A DNA stretch of 64,000 bases from Legionella beliardensis (GTDB lineage Bacteria; Pseudomonadota; Gammaproteobacteria; Legionellales; Legionellaceae): positions 2,901,501 through 2,965,500 of the forward strand of contig NZ_UGNV01000001.1 of assembly GCF_900452395.1 (NCBI RefSeq), read 5' to 3'. The notes below the pieces were generated by a model. The model was not told where the DNA came from. It worked only from the letters and a program-made list of their open reading frames with translations, and searched no databases. Of the stretch, positions 9,789-18,008 are shown one piece after another; position 1 is the stretch's first letter; each line of letters opens with the position of its first letter. A program made the translations under genes and the position numbers.

Positions 9789-11576
9789 ATGACCAACGAT
9801 ACTGAATTAAGTCAACTAATGCAGTCTGTTGCTGAAAAAAGCATGCAACTAATCGCAAGCTTGCAAAATCAACCACCAAGGCTTCCGCTATGGATTAATC
9901 GGTTTATTGATCTTACCAGCGATTTTCAAGCGCTCGTTGCCACCATATTTAAAAACCCGGAAAAAATATGGCAAGCACAAATTGCTTATTGGCAAGATGC
10001 AGTAGGCCTTGCACAAGAGCAATTTTCATATTGGCTGGAAGGCAAGCCTATGCCAATTGAAGATAAACGATTTAGCAGTGATGAATGGGTTAATAATCCT
10101 TTCTTTAATTTATTAAGCCAGCAATATTTATTGGCAAGCGAGCACTTCAATGCTCTTCTTGAGCACCTTGATTATGGTGATAAACAATTAGCAAAACGGG
10201 TACAATTTTTTAGCAGGCAGTACTTAGATGCTATATCGCCAGCCAATTTTATTCATACAAATCCGCAATTAATGGCAGAAACATTGCAAAGTCACGGTAA
10301 AAACTTATTACGCGGTTTACAGAATTTGCTAACTGATTTGGAATCCGGTTCCTCGCGTTTAATTATTAAAATGACAGACACAGATGCTTTTAAAATCGGT
10401 AAAAATATAGCAACAACGCCAGGTAAGGTGATTTTTCGTAATGAAATGATGGAATTAATTCAATATACGCCCAGTACGGAAAAAACGTATACCGTTCCAT
10501 TAATGATGATTCCACCCTGGATTAACAAATATTACATTCTTGACTTAAGTGAGCATAATTCGCTAATAGGCTGGCTAGTTAAACAAGGTATTACAGTATT
10601 TGTTATTTCTTGGGTTAATCCTGATGCAACTTATGCTGATAAAGGAATTTATAGCTATTTAAACGGCGGCCCAATGACGGCCATTGAAGTGATTAAGCAA
10701 CAATTAAATGTAAAACGGGTTAATACGCTTGGTTTTTGTATAGGCGGTACCCTACTCGCGTGCTTACTTGCTTATTATAAGGCACATAATAAAAATTCTA
10801 TACGTAGTGCAACATTTCTAGCTTCCATGATTGATTTTAGCGATCCAGGCGATATTTCGGTTTTTATTGATGAACACCAAATCAGGCATCTAGAAGAACA
10901 GATGAAATTGAAAGGTTATCTAGATGGCCGATTCATGGCTAACACGTTTAACTCACTACGAGCAAACGATTTAGTATGGTCATTCTTTATAAAAAACTAT
11001 CTACAAGGTAAAGATCCGGTGCCTTTTGACATCCTTTATTGGAATGCCGATGCAACCAATATGCCGGCTAAAATGCATTCTCAATACTTACGTTGGATGT
11101 ACTTGCATAATAATTTAATCAAACCTGGAAAAATTAAATTAAACCATACACCGCTAGATGTTAGACAAATTGATCTACCAACCTTTTTTATTTCGACTAA
11201 GAAAGATCATATTGCTCCTTGGAAAACCACTTATATTGGCTTTCAAGCGGTAAAAGGGGAAAAGCATTTTTTATTAGGAGGCTCAGGACATATTGCTGGT
11301 ATCATTAACCCACCTAGTACCGGAAAATACAATTATTATTGGAATCCTAGTACTAATCAATCTGCTGAGGAATGGCTAAACCAGGCCGTTGAACACCCGG
11401 GCTCCTGGTGGCCCGTTTGGCTTAAGTGGCTAAAAAAGAAATCTGGCACTAAAAAACCTGTTCCTGCAATTAATAAGCTTCCCTTTAAACCGTTAATGGA
11501 CGCGCCAGGTACGTATGTTTTTCAAACAACATCACGGCCAGATGTTGAGAAAGAAAAAAAATCTACTAGCAAGTAG
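9789..11576 (+). CDS. phaC: Class I poly(3-hydroxyalkanoate) synthase PhaC
   Basis: Polymerises 3-hydroxybutyryl-CoA into polyhydroxybutyrate on the surface of storage granules. I chose the ATG at 9789 because a strong AGGAG site lies 5-10 bases upstream; an in-frame start at 9717 lacks one. This gives 595 residues, the class I size. The lipase-like box GFCIGGT carries the nucleophile Cys at about residue 317. The catalytic Asp lies in KKDHIAPW (about 473) and the His in GSGHIAG (about 501), spacing very close to well-studied class I enzymes. Phasin, phaR and two phaB genes lie 2-6 kb away on the other strand. A hairpin at 11592-11614 follows the gene. Confidence 0.95.
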   Translation: MTNDTELSQLMQSVAEKSMQLIASLQNQPPRLPLWINRFIDLTSDFQALVATIFKNPEKIWQAQIAYWQDAVGLAQEQFSYWLEGKPMPIEDKRFSSDEWVNNPFFNLLSQQYLLASEHFNALLEHLDYGDKQLAKRVQFFSRQYLDAISPANFIHTNPQLMAETLQSHGKNLLRGLQNLLTDLESGSSRLIIKMTDTDAFKIGKNIATTPGKVIFRNEMMELIQYTPSTEKTYTVPLMMIPPWINKYYILDLSEHNSLIGWLVKQGITVFVISWVNPDATYADKGIYSYLNGGPMTAIEVIKQQLNVKRVNTLGFCIGGTLLACLLAYYKAHNKNSIRSATFLASMIDFSDPGDISVFIDEHQIRHLEEQMKLKGYLDGRFMANTFNSLRANDLVWSFFIKNYLQGKDPVPFDILYWNADATNMPAKMHSQYLRWMYLHNNLIKPGKIKLNHTPLDVRQIDLPTFFISTKKDHIAPWKTTYIGFQAVKGEKHFLLGGSGHIAGIINPPSTGKYNYYWNPSTNQSAEEWLNQAVEHPGSWWPVWLKWLKKKSGTKKPVPAINKLPFKPLMDAPGTYVFQTTSRPDVEKEKKSTSK

Positions 11577-11591
11577 CTTAAGAAATCTAAA

Positions 11592-11614
11592 AGCTCATAC
11601 CTTAAGTATGAGCT
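11592..11614. terminator. Hairpin between convergent phaC and the 11647 gene
   Basis: Perfect 9-bp arms AGCTCATAC and GTATGAGCT around a 5-base loop. On the minus strand the right-hand side is followed by TTTAGATTT, so it better suits termination of the minus-strand gene at 11647. It lies 16 bases after the phaC stop and may serve both. Confidence 0.55.
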
Positions 11615-11646
11615 GCAATTGAATCATCGAGGTTGAGCTATTACAT

Positions 11647-12138
11647 TTATTGAATACCAAACCAACCGCCTGTATCGCCGCCAGCCCAACAAGAAGCATT
11701 TTGACAAGAGGCAATTTTATGATTGCATAAATCTTTAAAATACTGCTCAGCACTAATTTCTTTATTTAGATACCCATCAGGCTCGCACATTCGGCTATTA
11801 TTGTTATAGCTACCTTTGACTCGAATTTGTCCCATAACCGAAATTGATGGTGAAACAGCGTAAACCCCGGGTTGGTGAGAATAACAGGCAAGATAGCATC
11901 CGGGTGAGCCAGTATAGCTATTATCAGTCGGAAGTAAAACTGCTTGTGCGCCAGGATAAGGGTGGTTAACAACACCGGCATTCGGTATAACATAGACAGG
12001 AAAAGGGGATGGCAATAAGTCTTTATCAGGATTAATTGGATTAATAATAGGGGGAGTTGTTGGCGTTTCCTGCCCACTATAAGCCAAGAAAGACCCGGCT
12101 AATAAACAACATAACGTGCTTACTATTAACTTTTTCAT
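11647..12138 (-). CDS. Hypothetical secreted cysteine-containing protein
   Basis: Not recognised. The 163-residue protein starts with a clear signal peptide (MKK, then a hydrophobic core to about residue 19). A proline- and asparagine-rich stretch follows (about 25-60). The mature part holds seven cysteines, including CYLACYS and CNHKIASCQNASCW, suggesting disulfides in the periplasm or outside the cell. It ends with GGDTGGWFGIQ. It lies alone between phaC and a repeat element. The class is common in Legionella but no function can be given. Confidence 0.65.
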   Translation of the reverse strand: MKKLIVSTLCCLLAGSFLAYSGQETPTTPPIINPINPDKDLLPSPFPVYVIPNAGVVNHPYPGAQAVLLPTDNSYTGSPGCYLACYSHQPGVYAVSPSISVMGQIRVKGSYNNNSRMCEPDGYLNKEISAEQYFKDLCNHKIASCQNASCWAGGDTGGWFGIQ

Positions 12139-12183
12139 AACAATTTCCTTTAATAGTTTGCTATTTTTAGTATAGCCACATCC

Positions 12184-12214
12184 CTACGTACTGCGGGCAA
12201 GCCGCGGTACGTAG
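12184..12214. repeat. Dispersed palindrome, CCGCGG type (copy 1)
   Basis: Near-perfect 13-bp arms (CTACGTACTGCGG and CCGCGGTACGTAG, one mismatch) around the loop GCAAG, followed by TATTTT. A degenerate relative with the core CCGCGG-ACAAG-CCGCG lies at 23388-23403. GC-rich palindromes standing out in AT-rich intergenic DNA look like REP-type elements. This one could also end a plus-strand transcript. Confidence 0.6.
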
Positions 12215-12334
12215 TATTTTAATTTTTTGAGGCTCTCCCAGGCATAAACTTGGGTACTTAGACGTCCAGAGCTTCTACATGAAGTATGGCTTAGAATTTT
12301 GGTTTGTTTTAAAACCAATTACTCTAATTTTTGT

Positions 12335-12340
12335 TATAAT
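12335..12340 (+). promoter_or_regulatory. -10 element TATAAT upstream of the DUF1415 gene
   Basis: A perfect TATAAT lies 24 bases before the ATG at 12365, giving a leader of roughly 18 bases. No consensus -35 is visible at 16-18 bases spacing. Its position inside the longer open frame that begins at 12299 argues that translation starts at 12365, not earlier. Confidence 0.45.
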
Positions 12341-12364
12341 GCCAATTTTTACTTTAAACTGCCT

Positions 12365-12910
12365 ATGCTCGATTCTAATCTAATTACTCAGCAAACCAAA
12401 AACTGGATTCTATCTTTTATTATTCCTTTACAAATTTGTCCGTTTGCTAGCTATGTTATTGACAATCAAACGATACAATTTAATGTGAGTAACGCATTAA
12501 CTTTAGAGGATGCTTTAGCTGATTTAAATCGTGAAATAGATTATTTAAATCATCACCAAGCTATCGAAACCTCGTTGGTTATTTTTCCTAATTTATTTGC
12601 AGAATTTTTTACATATTTAGACTTTATTGATCTTGCTGAAGAACAAATCATAGCAGCTAATTATGAAGGAATTTATCAATTCGCTACCTTTCACCCTAAT
12701 TACTGTTTTGCTGATGCTACAGGCCCAGAAGATGTTGCTAATTATACAAATCGTTCTCCTCACCCCATGGTACATATTTTACGTGAGGATAGTGTAGAAA
12801 AAGCCATTGCTTTTTATGGTAATACCGAACAGATACCAGCGAATAATATTGCCCTTTTACATAGTTTAGGTTTAGAAAAAATAAAAGCTCTTCTTTCTAA
12901 AGTAATGTGA
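12365..12910 (+). CDS. DUF1415 family protein
   Basis: Conserved proteobacterial protein of unknown function. The N-terminal pattern (TKNWILSFIIP..ICPFASYV) matches the DUF1415 opening, where a tryptophan and a CPFA motif are typical. Other family-like parts are the EFFTYLDFIDLAEE region, the IYQFATFHPNYCFADA motif and the SPHPMVHILRED motif. I chose the ATG at 12365 (181 residues): the open frame extends to a TTG at 12299, but a TATAAT box lies within that extension. It converges with msrA, with only 13 bases between the two genes. Confidence 0.8.
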   Translation: MLDSNLITQQTKNWILSFIIPLQICPFASYVIDNQTIQFNVSNALTLEDALADLNREIDYLNHHQAIETSLVIFPNLFAEFFTYLDFIDLAEEQIIAANYEGIYQFATFHPNYCFADATGPEDVANYTNRSPHPMVHILREDSVEKAIAFYGNTEQIPANNIALLHSLGLEKIKALLSKVM

Positions 12911-12923
12911 GCCTAGCCTTTTT

Positions 12924-13487
12924 CTATTCCTTCCAAACCTCATTTATTCGCTGATCGCGGCCACAACGATAGCGATAAAATTTATAGCGTAAGGGATTAT
13001 TTTTATAATAATTTTGGTGATATTCTTCGGCAGCATAGAATTGGGTTGAAGGAATAATTTCTGTATAAATAATGGGAAATTTTTTTTGTAGCCTTTGTTT
13101 GCTTGCTAATGCAATATTTTTTTGCTCTTCATTTAAATAAAAAATTGCGGTGCGATAGTGGTGCCCTTGATCGCAAAACTGCGCCTCTTTTACCGTTGGG
13201 TCAATATGGTGCCAGAAATAATCAACTAATTGCTGATAAGTTAATTTACGTGGGTCATAAATAATTCTTACCGATTCAGTATAGTTTGTTTTACCAGAAG
13301 CTACGCTCGCGTAAGTTGGATTAGGCGTTGTCCCACCATCATACCCAGAAATTGTTTCTAATACGCCATCTAATTTTTCAAAATCAGCTTCCATGCACCA
13401 AAAACAACCACCTGCAAAAATAGCTTCGGCTGTTTTAGCAAACAAAGGGTTACTATTAATAATTAATAATAAAAGAACAAGGCGCAT
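12924..13487 (-). CDS. msrA: Peptide-methionine (S)-S-oxide reductase MsrA, probably exported
   Basis: Reduces methionine-S-sulfoxide in oxidised proteins. The MsrA signature AGGCFWCMEADFEKL holds the nucleophilic Cys at about residue 28. The family motifs SGYDGGTTPNPTYASVASG and HYRTAIFY are intact. The C-terminal YRCGRDQRINEVW contains a likely resolving Cys. There is no MsrB domain. The first 17 residues (MRLVLLLLIINSNPLFA) form a short hydrophobic leader ending in an A-x-A-like site, so the enzyme is probably periplasmic. Cytoplasmic MsrA lacks such a leader. 187 residues. Confidence 0.93.
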   Translation of the reverse strand: MRLVLLLLIINSNPLFAKTAEAIFAGGCFWCMEADFEKLDGVLETISGYDGGTTPNPTYASVASGKTNYTESVRIIYDPRKLTYQQLVDYFWHHIDPTVKEAQFCDQGHHYRTAIFYLNEEQKNIALASKQRLQKKFPIIYTEIIPSTQFYAAEEYHQNYYKNNPLRYKFYRYRCGRDQRINEVWKE

Positions 13488-13619
13488 TACATTAATTCCT
13501 TAAAGATTATTAGCTAACTATAAGGCAAATGAAATAAAAAGAATAACCTTATCTTTGAATTAACGCCTATGAGATTTTTGGCCTAAAAAATAATTATTAT
13601 CTTTTAGGCCTCATTTGGA

Positions 13620-13913
13620 TTATCTGTCGGTTCTATTGTCTGCTTTTTTTACTTCTTGAACGGCTGAAAGCATAGCTTTTTCAAAAATCTCAAATGATTT
13701 TTGCATGTAGTCTAAAGCTTTATGGCCATTAGCAACAGCAAGCCCTATTTGCTTTTCTAAAAACTCTTCAGGCTTTTTAATTTTTGCTAATTCTTCTGGC
13801 TTTAAATAGTTAATACTTTGTAGAGTCTTAACATTTAATTCAGTCATAGCTTGTATAGGTTCCTGAGCTTTTTTTGCTAACTCAGTCCATCGTTCAAAAT
13901 ATGCGTGGTTCAT
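13620..13913 (-). CDS. phaP: Phasin family protein
   Basis: Small amphipathic helical protein that coats polyhydroxybutyrate granules. I chose the ATG at 13913 because AGGAGT lies 8 bases upstream; the frame extends further to 13934 without such a site. This gives 97 residues. The phasin pattern of a helix with RWTELAKKAQEPIQAMTELNVKTL and a later AVANGHKALDYMQKSFEIFEKAM helix is visible, with no hydrophobic core or membrane segment. It lies 166 bases downstream of phaR on the same strand, a frequent arrangement in which PhaR represses the phasin gene. Confidence 0.82.
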   Translation of the reverse strand: MNHAYFERWTELAKKAQEPIQAMTELNVKTLQSINYLKPEELAKIKKPEEFLEKQIGLAVANGHKALDYMQKSFEIFEKAMLSAVQEVKKADNRTDR

Positions 13914-14078
13914 AAATCGACTCCTATGTTGCATTGCACAATATTAGATTAGCCTGAAGCAAGGTCGTTGTCAATCATTTGAAACTATTTTTTTTGCAGT
14001 GCAACATAATAATCCATCTCCTCAAACTTAGCTCATTTTAAGTGATTGAATTAGATGGAAATTATTTTTGCCTCTGTT

Positions 14079-14492
14079 TTAACTCTTATTTTTAAATAAA
14101 GACTGCCATTGATTAAATAACTCACCAAATTGGTGTTGCCACTGTTGTGCCGCTTGTTGATAATCTTGTAAATATGGATTCTTTTCTGAAGAATTTTCAA
14201 AAGAAACAAATAACTGCTCTAAAATTTTCTTATAAGCCTGGCTCATTGGATGACGCGCTAATATTATCAATTGCCTTAGCATATCAGCTGAAAGAAACTG
14301 GCTAGTAGTCGTTTCCATCTCAACAAGAATTTGTAATAAGGTTGCACTGGTTATATCATTATTTGTACTACTGTCTTCCACTCGAAAAGCAATTCCATTA
14401 ACAACATAGCCTTGCAGCTCGTCAACGGTAATATATTGACTTTTTTCAGTATCATATAGACGCCGATTTTTGTATTTTTTTATTAATCTCAC
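14079..14492 (-). CDS. phaR: PhaR, polyhydroxyalkanoate synthesis repressor
   Basis: Transcription repressor that senses PHB granules and controls phasin genes. The N-terminal PHB/PHA accumulation regulator DNA-binding domain (about residues 1-62) is unmistakable: KKYKNRRLYDTEKSQYIT, then DELQGYVVNG and FRVEDS..NNDITSATLLQI. A helical accumulation domain follows (about 70-110), and the end is glutamine- and tryptophan-rich. Length 137 residues, shorter than in Cupriavidus. It lies just downstream of the phaB pair and upstream of the phasin gene, consistent with a PHB regulon. Confidence 0.9.
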   Translation of the reverse strand: MRLIKKYKNRRLYDTEKSQYITVDELQGYVVNGIAFRVEDSSTNNDITSATLLQILVEMETTTSQFLSADMLRQLIILARHPMSQAYKKILEQLFVSFENSSEKNPYLQDYQQAAQQWQHQFGELFNQWQSLFKNKS

Positions 14493-14526
14493 TATTTACC
14501 CTTAAACAGATTAACTGCTTTAGACT

Positions 14527-15273
14527 TTAATACATGTGTAATCCACCGTTAATACTTAAATTTGCTCCGGTAATGTAGCGACTTTTTTCATTAATTAAAA
14601 ATTCTACTGCCCAAGCAACTTCTTCAGGCTCTGCTAAGCGTTTAGCAGGAATTAAATTAATAATGGTATCTAAAATATCAGGCCTAATCCCTTGCATTAA
14701 TCGTGTATTAACATAGCCCGGTGAAATACTATTTACCGTAATATTGCATGCCATTAATTCTTGCGCCAAGCTTTTAGTAAACCCATAAATGCCCGCTTTT
14801 GATGCTGCATAATTAGCTTGTGAAAATTGCCCTTTTTGCGCATTTACTGAGGATATATTAACAATACGGCCACTTTTTTGCTCACGCATAGTTTCTACTA
14901 CTTGCCGTGTTACATTAAACATACCGTCTAAATTAACCCGAAGGACTTCATCCCATTGTTGTTTAGTCATTTTATGGAAAACGGCATCACGCGTAATCCC
15001 AGCATTATTAATTAGTACATCTACTCGGCCAAATTCATTAATAATAGTCTTAATTACTTCTTCACATTCAGCAAAATTAGTTACGTCCATATGTTTAAAA
15101 TGCAAATGGCTAAAACCCTGTTTATTTAATTCTTCCTGCCAAATTTCTCCTTTATTATCAGCAACGACATCAAGCGCAATGATGGAGCCATATAAAGGAG
15201 CTAGTTGTTTAGCAATCGCAGTCCCAATATCACCAGTTCCACCAGTAATTAATATAACTTGTTTATTTTGCAT
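14527..15273 (-). CDS. phaB: Acetoacetyl-CoA reductase PhaB (copy 1)
   Basis: NADPH-dependent short-chain dehydrogenase that makes (R)-3-hydroxybutyryl-CoA for PhaC. The start at 15273 is chosen for its AAGG site 8 bases upstream; a longer frame begins at 15291. This gives 248 residues. The cofactor loop is TGGTGDIG, NNAG is present, and the catalytic residues lie in NISS and the YAASK motif. The stretch GQFSQANYAASKAG and the ending ANLSINGGLHMY are typical of PhaB rather than FabG. It is the second of two tandem paralogs. A FabG-like role in fatty acid synthesis cannot be fully excluded. Confidence 0.85.
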   Translation of the reverse strand: MQNKQVILITGGTGDIGTAIAKQLAPLYGSIIALDVVADNKGEIWQEELNKQGFSHLHFKHMDVTNFAECEEVIKTIINEFGRVDVLINNAGITRDAVFHKMTKQQWDEVLRVNLDGMFNVTRQVVETMREQKSGRIVNISSVNAQKGQFSQANYAASKAGIYGFTKSLAQELMACNITVNSISPGYVNTRLMQGIRPDILDTIINLIPAKRLAEPEEVAWAVEFLINEKSRYITGANLSINGGLHMY

Positions 15274-15394
15274 TTTGATAACCTTATACATAGCTTACGT
15301 AACTAATGCACAGCATTTATCCTAGATTTAGACCAAAACCGGTCACTACAAAAAATTGCGGCTATTTTTTGTATCGGACTGGTATTAACTAGTT

Positions 15395-16135
15395 TTACAT
15401 ATATTGGCCGCCATTTATATCTAAATTCGCGCCAGTAATAAAACTTGCTTCTGCTGCCGCAAAAAAGGCCACCGCATTCGCAACTTCACTTGGCTTACCT
15501 AAGCGGCCAATGGGAATATTCGCTATAATACTTTTTAAAACGTCGTCTTTCATACTCGTTAACATACTGGTTTCAATATAACCAGGTGAAATCGTGTTAA
15601 CGGTAATGCCTTTGCTTGCAACTTCTAAAGCTAAGCTCTTACTAAATCCGAAGAGCGCTGCTTTTGTTGCTGCATAATTACACTGACCAAATTGCCCTTT
15701 ACGCCCATTAATAGAAGAAATATTTATAACCCGACCATAATTTTGTTCAATCATATGCGGGATAATATTACGGGTCATATTAAAAACGCTGGTTAAATTT
15801 GCATCCACAACTTGTTGCCATTGCTCAGGCGACATTTTTTTAAGGCTGCAATCAACCGTTATCCCTGCATTGTTAACTAAAACATCAATATGCCCATAGC
15901 GTTCAATAACCAGAGCAGTTAATTTTTCACAATCTGAAAATTGACAGATATCACCATAAACAATATCGATATTAAACCCAGCTTCTTGCTGAGCTTTTTG
16001 CCATTGCTTAGCCTCATCATGCTTGCCATCTTTAAAGTAACAAGCAATGACTTGATAATCTTTTGCCAATCGTTGACAAATTGCTGAGCCAATACCACCT
16101 GTACCGCCTGTAACGACAGCTATCCTTCTGTCCAT
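15395..16135 (-). CDS. phaB: Acetoacetyl-CoA reductase PhaB (copy 2)
   Basis: Paralog of the neighbouring reductase, 246 residues, in the same orientation with a 121-base gap. Same SDR layout: TGGTGGIG cofactor loop, NNAG, NISS and YAATK catalytic motifs, with GQFGQCNYAATKAA and the ending TGANLDINGGQYM. The length equals that of classical PhaB. The two copies differ at many positions, so the duplication is not recent. Which copy is the main PHB reductase cannot be told from the sequence. Confidence 0.86.
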   Translation of the reverse strand: MDRRIAVVTGGTGGIGSAICQRLAKDYQVIACYFKDGKHDEAKQWQKAQQEAGFNIDIVYGDICQFSDCEKLTALVIERYGHIDVLVNNAGITVDCSLKKMSPEQWQQVVDANLTSVFNMTRNIIPHMIEQNYGRVINISSINGRKGQFGQCNYAATKAALFGFSKSLALEVASKGITVNTISPGYIETSMLTSMKDDVLKSIIANIPIGRLGKPSEVANAVAFFAAAEASFITGANLDINGGQYM

Positions 16136-16200
16136 ATTAACAAGACCTCTTACTAGTTTAGTGGATATTAATAAAGCAATTTATTAGAAAAAATTACTCT

Positions 16201-16377
16201 ATGCCCAAATACAATATAGACCATCCCATACTGATATCTGATTTAAAGCAAAATAAACGCCAAGTTTATTTAGAATTTATAATAAAAGCGTTCATAGATC
16301 GAGTTAAAGCAAAGCTTAAATTAATCCGAAAACGAGTTGCGCAGGGTTTTAAAGTGATAGGTGGGTTGTTTTTATAA
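16201..16377 (+). CDS. Possible small basic protein (58 residues)
   Basis: An ATG-to-TAA frame on the plus strand in the gap between phaB copy 2 and the desaturase, both on the other strand. The product starts MPKYNIDHPILISDLKQ and is strongly basic in its second half (VKAKLKLIRKRVAQGFK), with a hydrophobic end, which could make an amphipathic helix. No clear ribosome site lies upstream, and the frame overlaps the region expected to hold the phaB promoter, so it may be chance. Confidence 0.25.
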   Translation: MPKYNIDHPILISDLKQNKRQVYLEFIIKAFIDRVKAKLKLIRKRVAQGFKVIGGLFL

Positions 16378-16379
16378 AA

Positions 16380-16403
16380 AAGCCTTAGCTTAAGCTAAGG
16401 CTT
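16380..16403 (-). terminator. Terminator of the desaturase gene
   Basis: A perfect 24-base palindrome (arm AAGCCTTAGCTT) lies 10 bases after the desaturase stop. On the minus strand it is followed directly by a run of T (TTTTTTATAAAAA), the classical rho-independent form. Confidence 0.8.
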
Positions 16404-16413
16404 CATTAAGGGG

Positions 16414-17601
16414 TTAAACTTTTACAGGTTTTGGTACAAAATTTTTGATTTGCTGAGCAAATTGCTGTAAAACTTCCAAGCCAGATTCTTCAGCTTGTTT
16501 ACACCATTGCTGTAAAGCGTCTACTAATTCTTTTTGTGAAGAGGCGGTCTTTAGCCAAATATTTTGTAAAGATTGCCTATAAGAGTAAACTACTCGTAAA
16601 TGCTCTCGTTGTGACAGTAAAGTGTGTAATCTAGCCTTTGCACCTGGCGATAACAAACTATCTTGTAAACGTAGTAGGCGACCGGCGCGCTGAAATAATT
16701 TGCGCTTTGCCTTATCATCGGCAACTAATTTTTTCTCCATTTTTAACGTAGGCCGAACAACAAACTTGTAATAAAAAGACATCACCTGAAAGCGATTACT
16801 AATAACAGCTTTCACTGTATCTAAATCAACATGCAACTTCCCTTTATCAGTCGCTAATTTTGGTGGCAGTTTCTTAACTTTTGCTAACCCTAGCCAAGAT
16901 AAGCAACGTATATATAGCCATCCTATATCAAGCTCCCACCATTTGATTGAAAATTTAGCAGATGAAGCAAAGGTGTGATGATTATTATGTAATTCCTCAC
17001 CGCCTATCCAAAAACCCCATGGAAAAATATTAGTTGCAGCATCTGGGCATTCGAAATTTCGATAACCCCAATAGTGCCCTATCCCATTGACTACCCCCGC
17101 AGCATGAAGTGGAATCCACATCATTTGAATAGCCCAAATGGTAATCCCAGGTATACCAAAAAATAGCAAGTCTAACAGCAGCATTAGTAAAATACCTTTG
17201 GATGAGTAGCGACTATAAACACGACGCTCTATCCAATCATTTGGGGTACCATGCGCATATTTGGCAACCATTTCTTTATCATTAGCAGCTTGCCGATAAA
17301 GCTCAGCACCTTCCCAAAATACTTTTTTAATACCTAAGACTTTAGGACTATGGGGATCACCTTCAACATCCGTCGTAGCATGGTGCTTGCGGTGAATGGC
17401 TACCCACTCAGCTGTTACCATCCCAGTCGTTAGCCAGAGCCAAAAGCGAAAAAAATGGCTAACAATTGGATGCAGCGTTAAAGCCCTATGCGTTTGATGC
17501 CGGTGCAGATAAATGGTCACACCAGCAATAGTAATTTGGGTTAGTATTATTGTTGCAATAACATAACCCCAAAAGGAAAGATTTAATATTCCAAACATCA
17601 T
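16414..17601 (-). CDS. Acyl-CoA/acyl-lipid delta-9 fatty acid desaturase
   Basis: Membrane di-iron desaturase that places double bonds in fatty acyl chains. The three histidine boxes are intact: HRHQTHRAL, HRKHHATTD and EELHNNHHTFA. Four hydrophobic segments lie in the usual positions. After the catalytic core (about residues 1-245) there is a helical, charged C-terminal extension of about 150 residues, with no recognised domain. The ATG at 17601 follows a GAGGAG site. It has its own terminator. It may adjust membrane fluidity; no link to the PHB genes is shown beyond position. Confidence 0.9.
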   Translation of the reverse strand: MMFGILNLSFWGYVIATIILTQITIAGVTIYLHRHQTHRALTLHPIVSHFFRFWLWLTTGMVTAEWVAIHRKHHATTDVEGDPHSPKVLGIKKVFWEGAELYRQAANDKEMVAKYAHGTPNDWIERRVYSRYSSKGILLMLLLDLLFFGIPGITIWAIQMMWIPLHAAGVVNGIGHYWGYRNFECPDAATNIFPWGFWIGGEELHNNHHTFASSAKFSIKWWELDIGWLYIRCLSWLGLAKVKKLPPKLATDKGKLHVDLDTVKAVISNRFQVMSFYYKFVVRPTLKMEKKLVADDKAKRKLFQRAGRLLRLQDSLLSPGAKARLHTLLSQREHLRVVYSYRQSLQNIWLKTASSQKELVDALQQWCKQAEESGLEVLQQFAQQIKNFVPKPVKV

Positions 17602-17777
17602 AAACTGCTCCTCGCAAAAATTTGATGCAAAATAGATTCAGTATTATGCTGTTAGATACAAATGGAAGCAACTACTGCTAAACTTTTAATATAGAATCTT
17701 TTTTTACAGTAAGCATTATTTTAGGATTGCTCTTATTATTATAATACCATAAAACTAGGTTTACTTAGGATCTTTAC

Positions 17778-18008
17778 ATGAATAACAGGTTAAATTACTT
17801 TTTCCAGACGTTAATTCCCTTTTTAATTATTGGGATAGCTATAGCAATGCTCGTTGGTTTACTTATTATGTTTTCTTATATTCTGGTGTGGGGTATCTTG
17901 ATTGGCGGTATTCTTTGGCTTGCTTCCATCGTTAAAAACTTTCTTTTTCCCAAGAGAGTTATCTCAAAGACAGATGGAAGAATTATAGAACATAATGAAA
18001 AAAAATAA
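17778..18008 (+). CDS. Small membrane protein upstream of mutM
   Basis: Not recognised. The 76-residue protein has two hydrophobic segments (about residues 10-32 and 34-55) and a basic/polar tail. An AGGA site lies 8 bases before the ATG. Its TAA stop overlaps the first base of the mutM ATG (TAATG), so translation of the two is probably coupled. No link to DNA repair is evident. Confidence 0.7.
   Translation: MNNRLNYFFQTLIPFLIIGIAIAMLVGLLIMFSYILVWGILIGGILWLASIVKNFLFPKRVISKTDGRIIEHNEKK

Noticed and set aside
12299-12364. Longer start (TTG at 12299) for the DUF1415 gene
   Set aside because: A TATAAT box lies within the extension, and the extension is not family-like.
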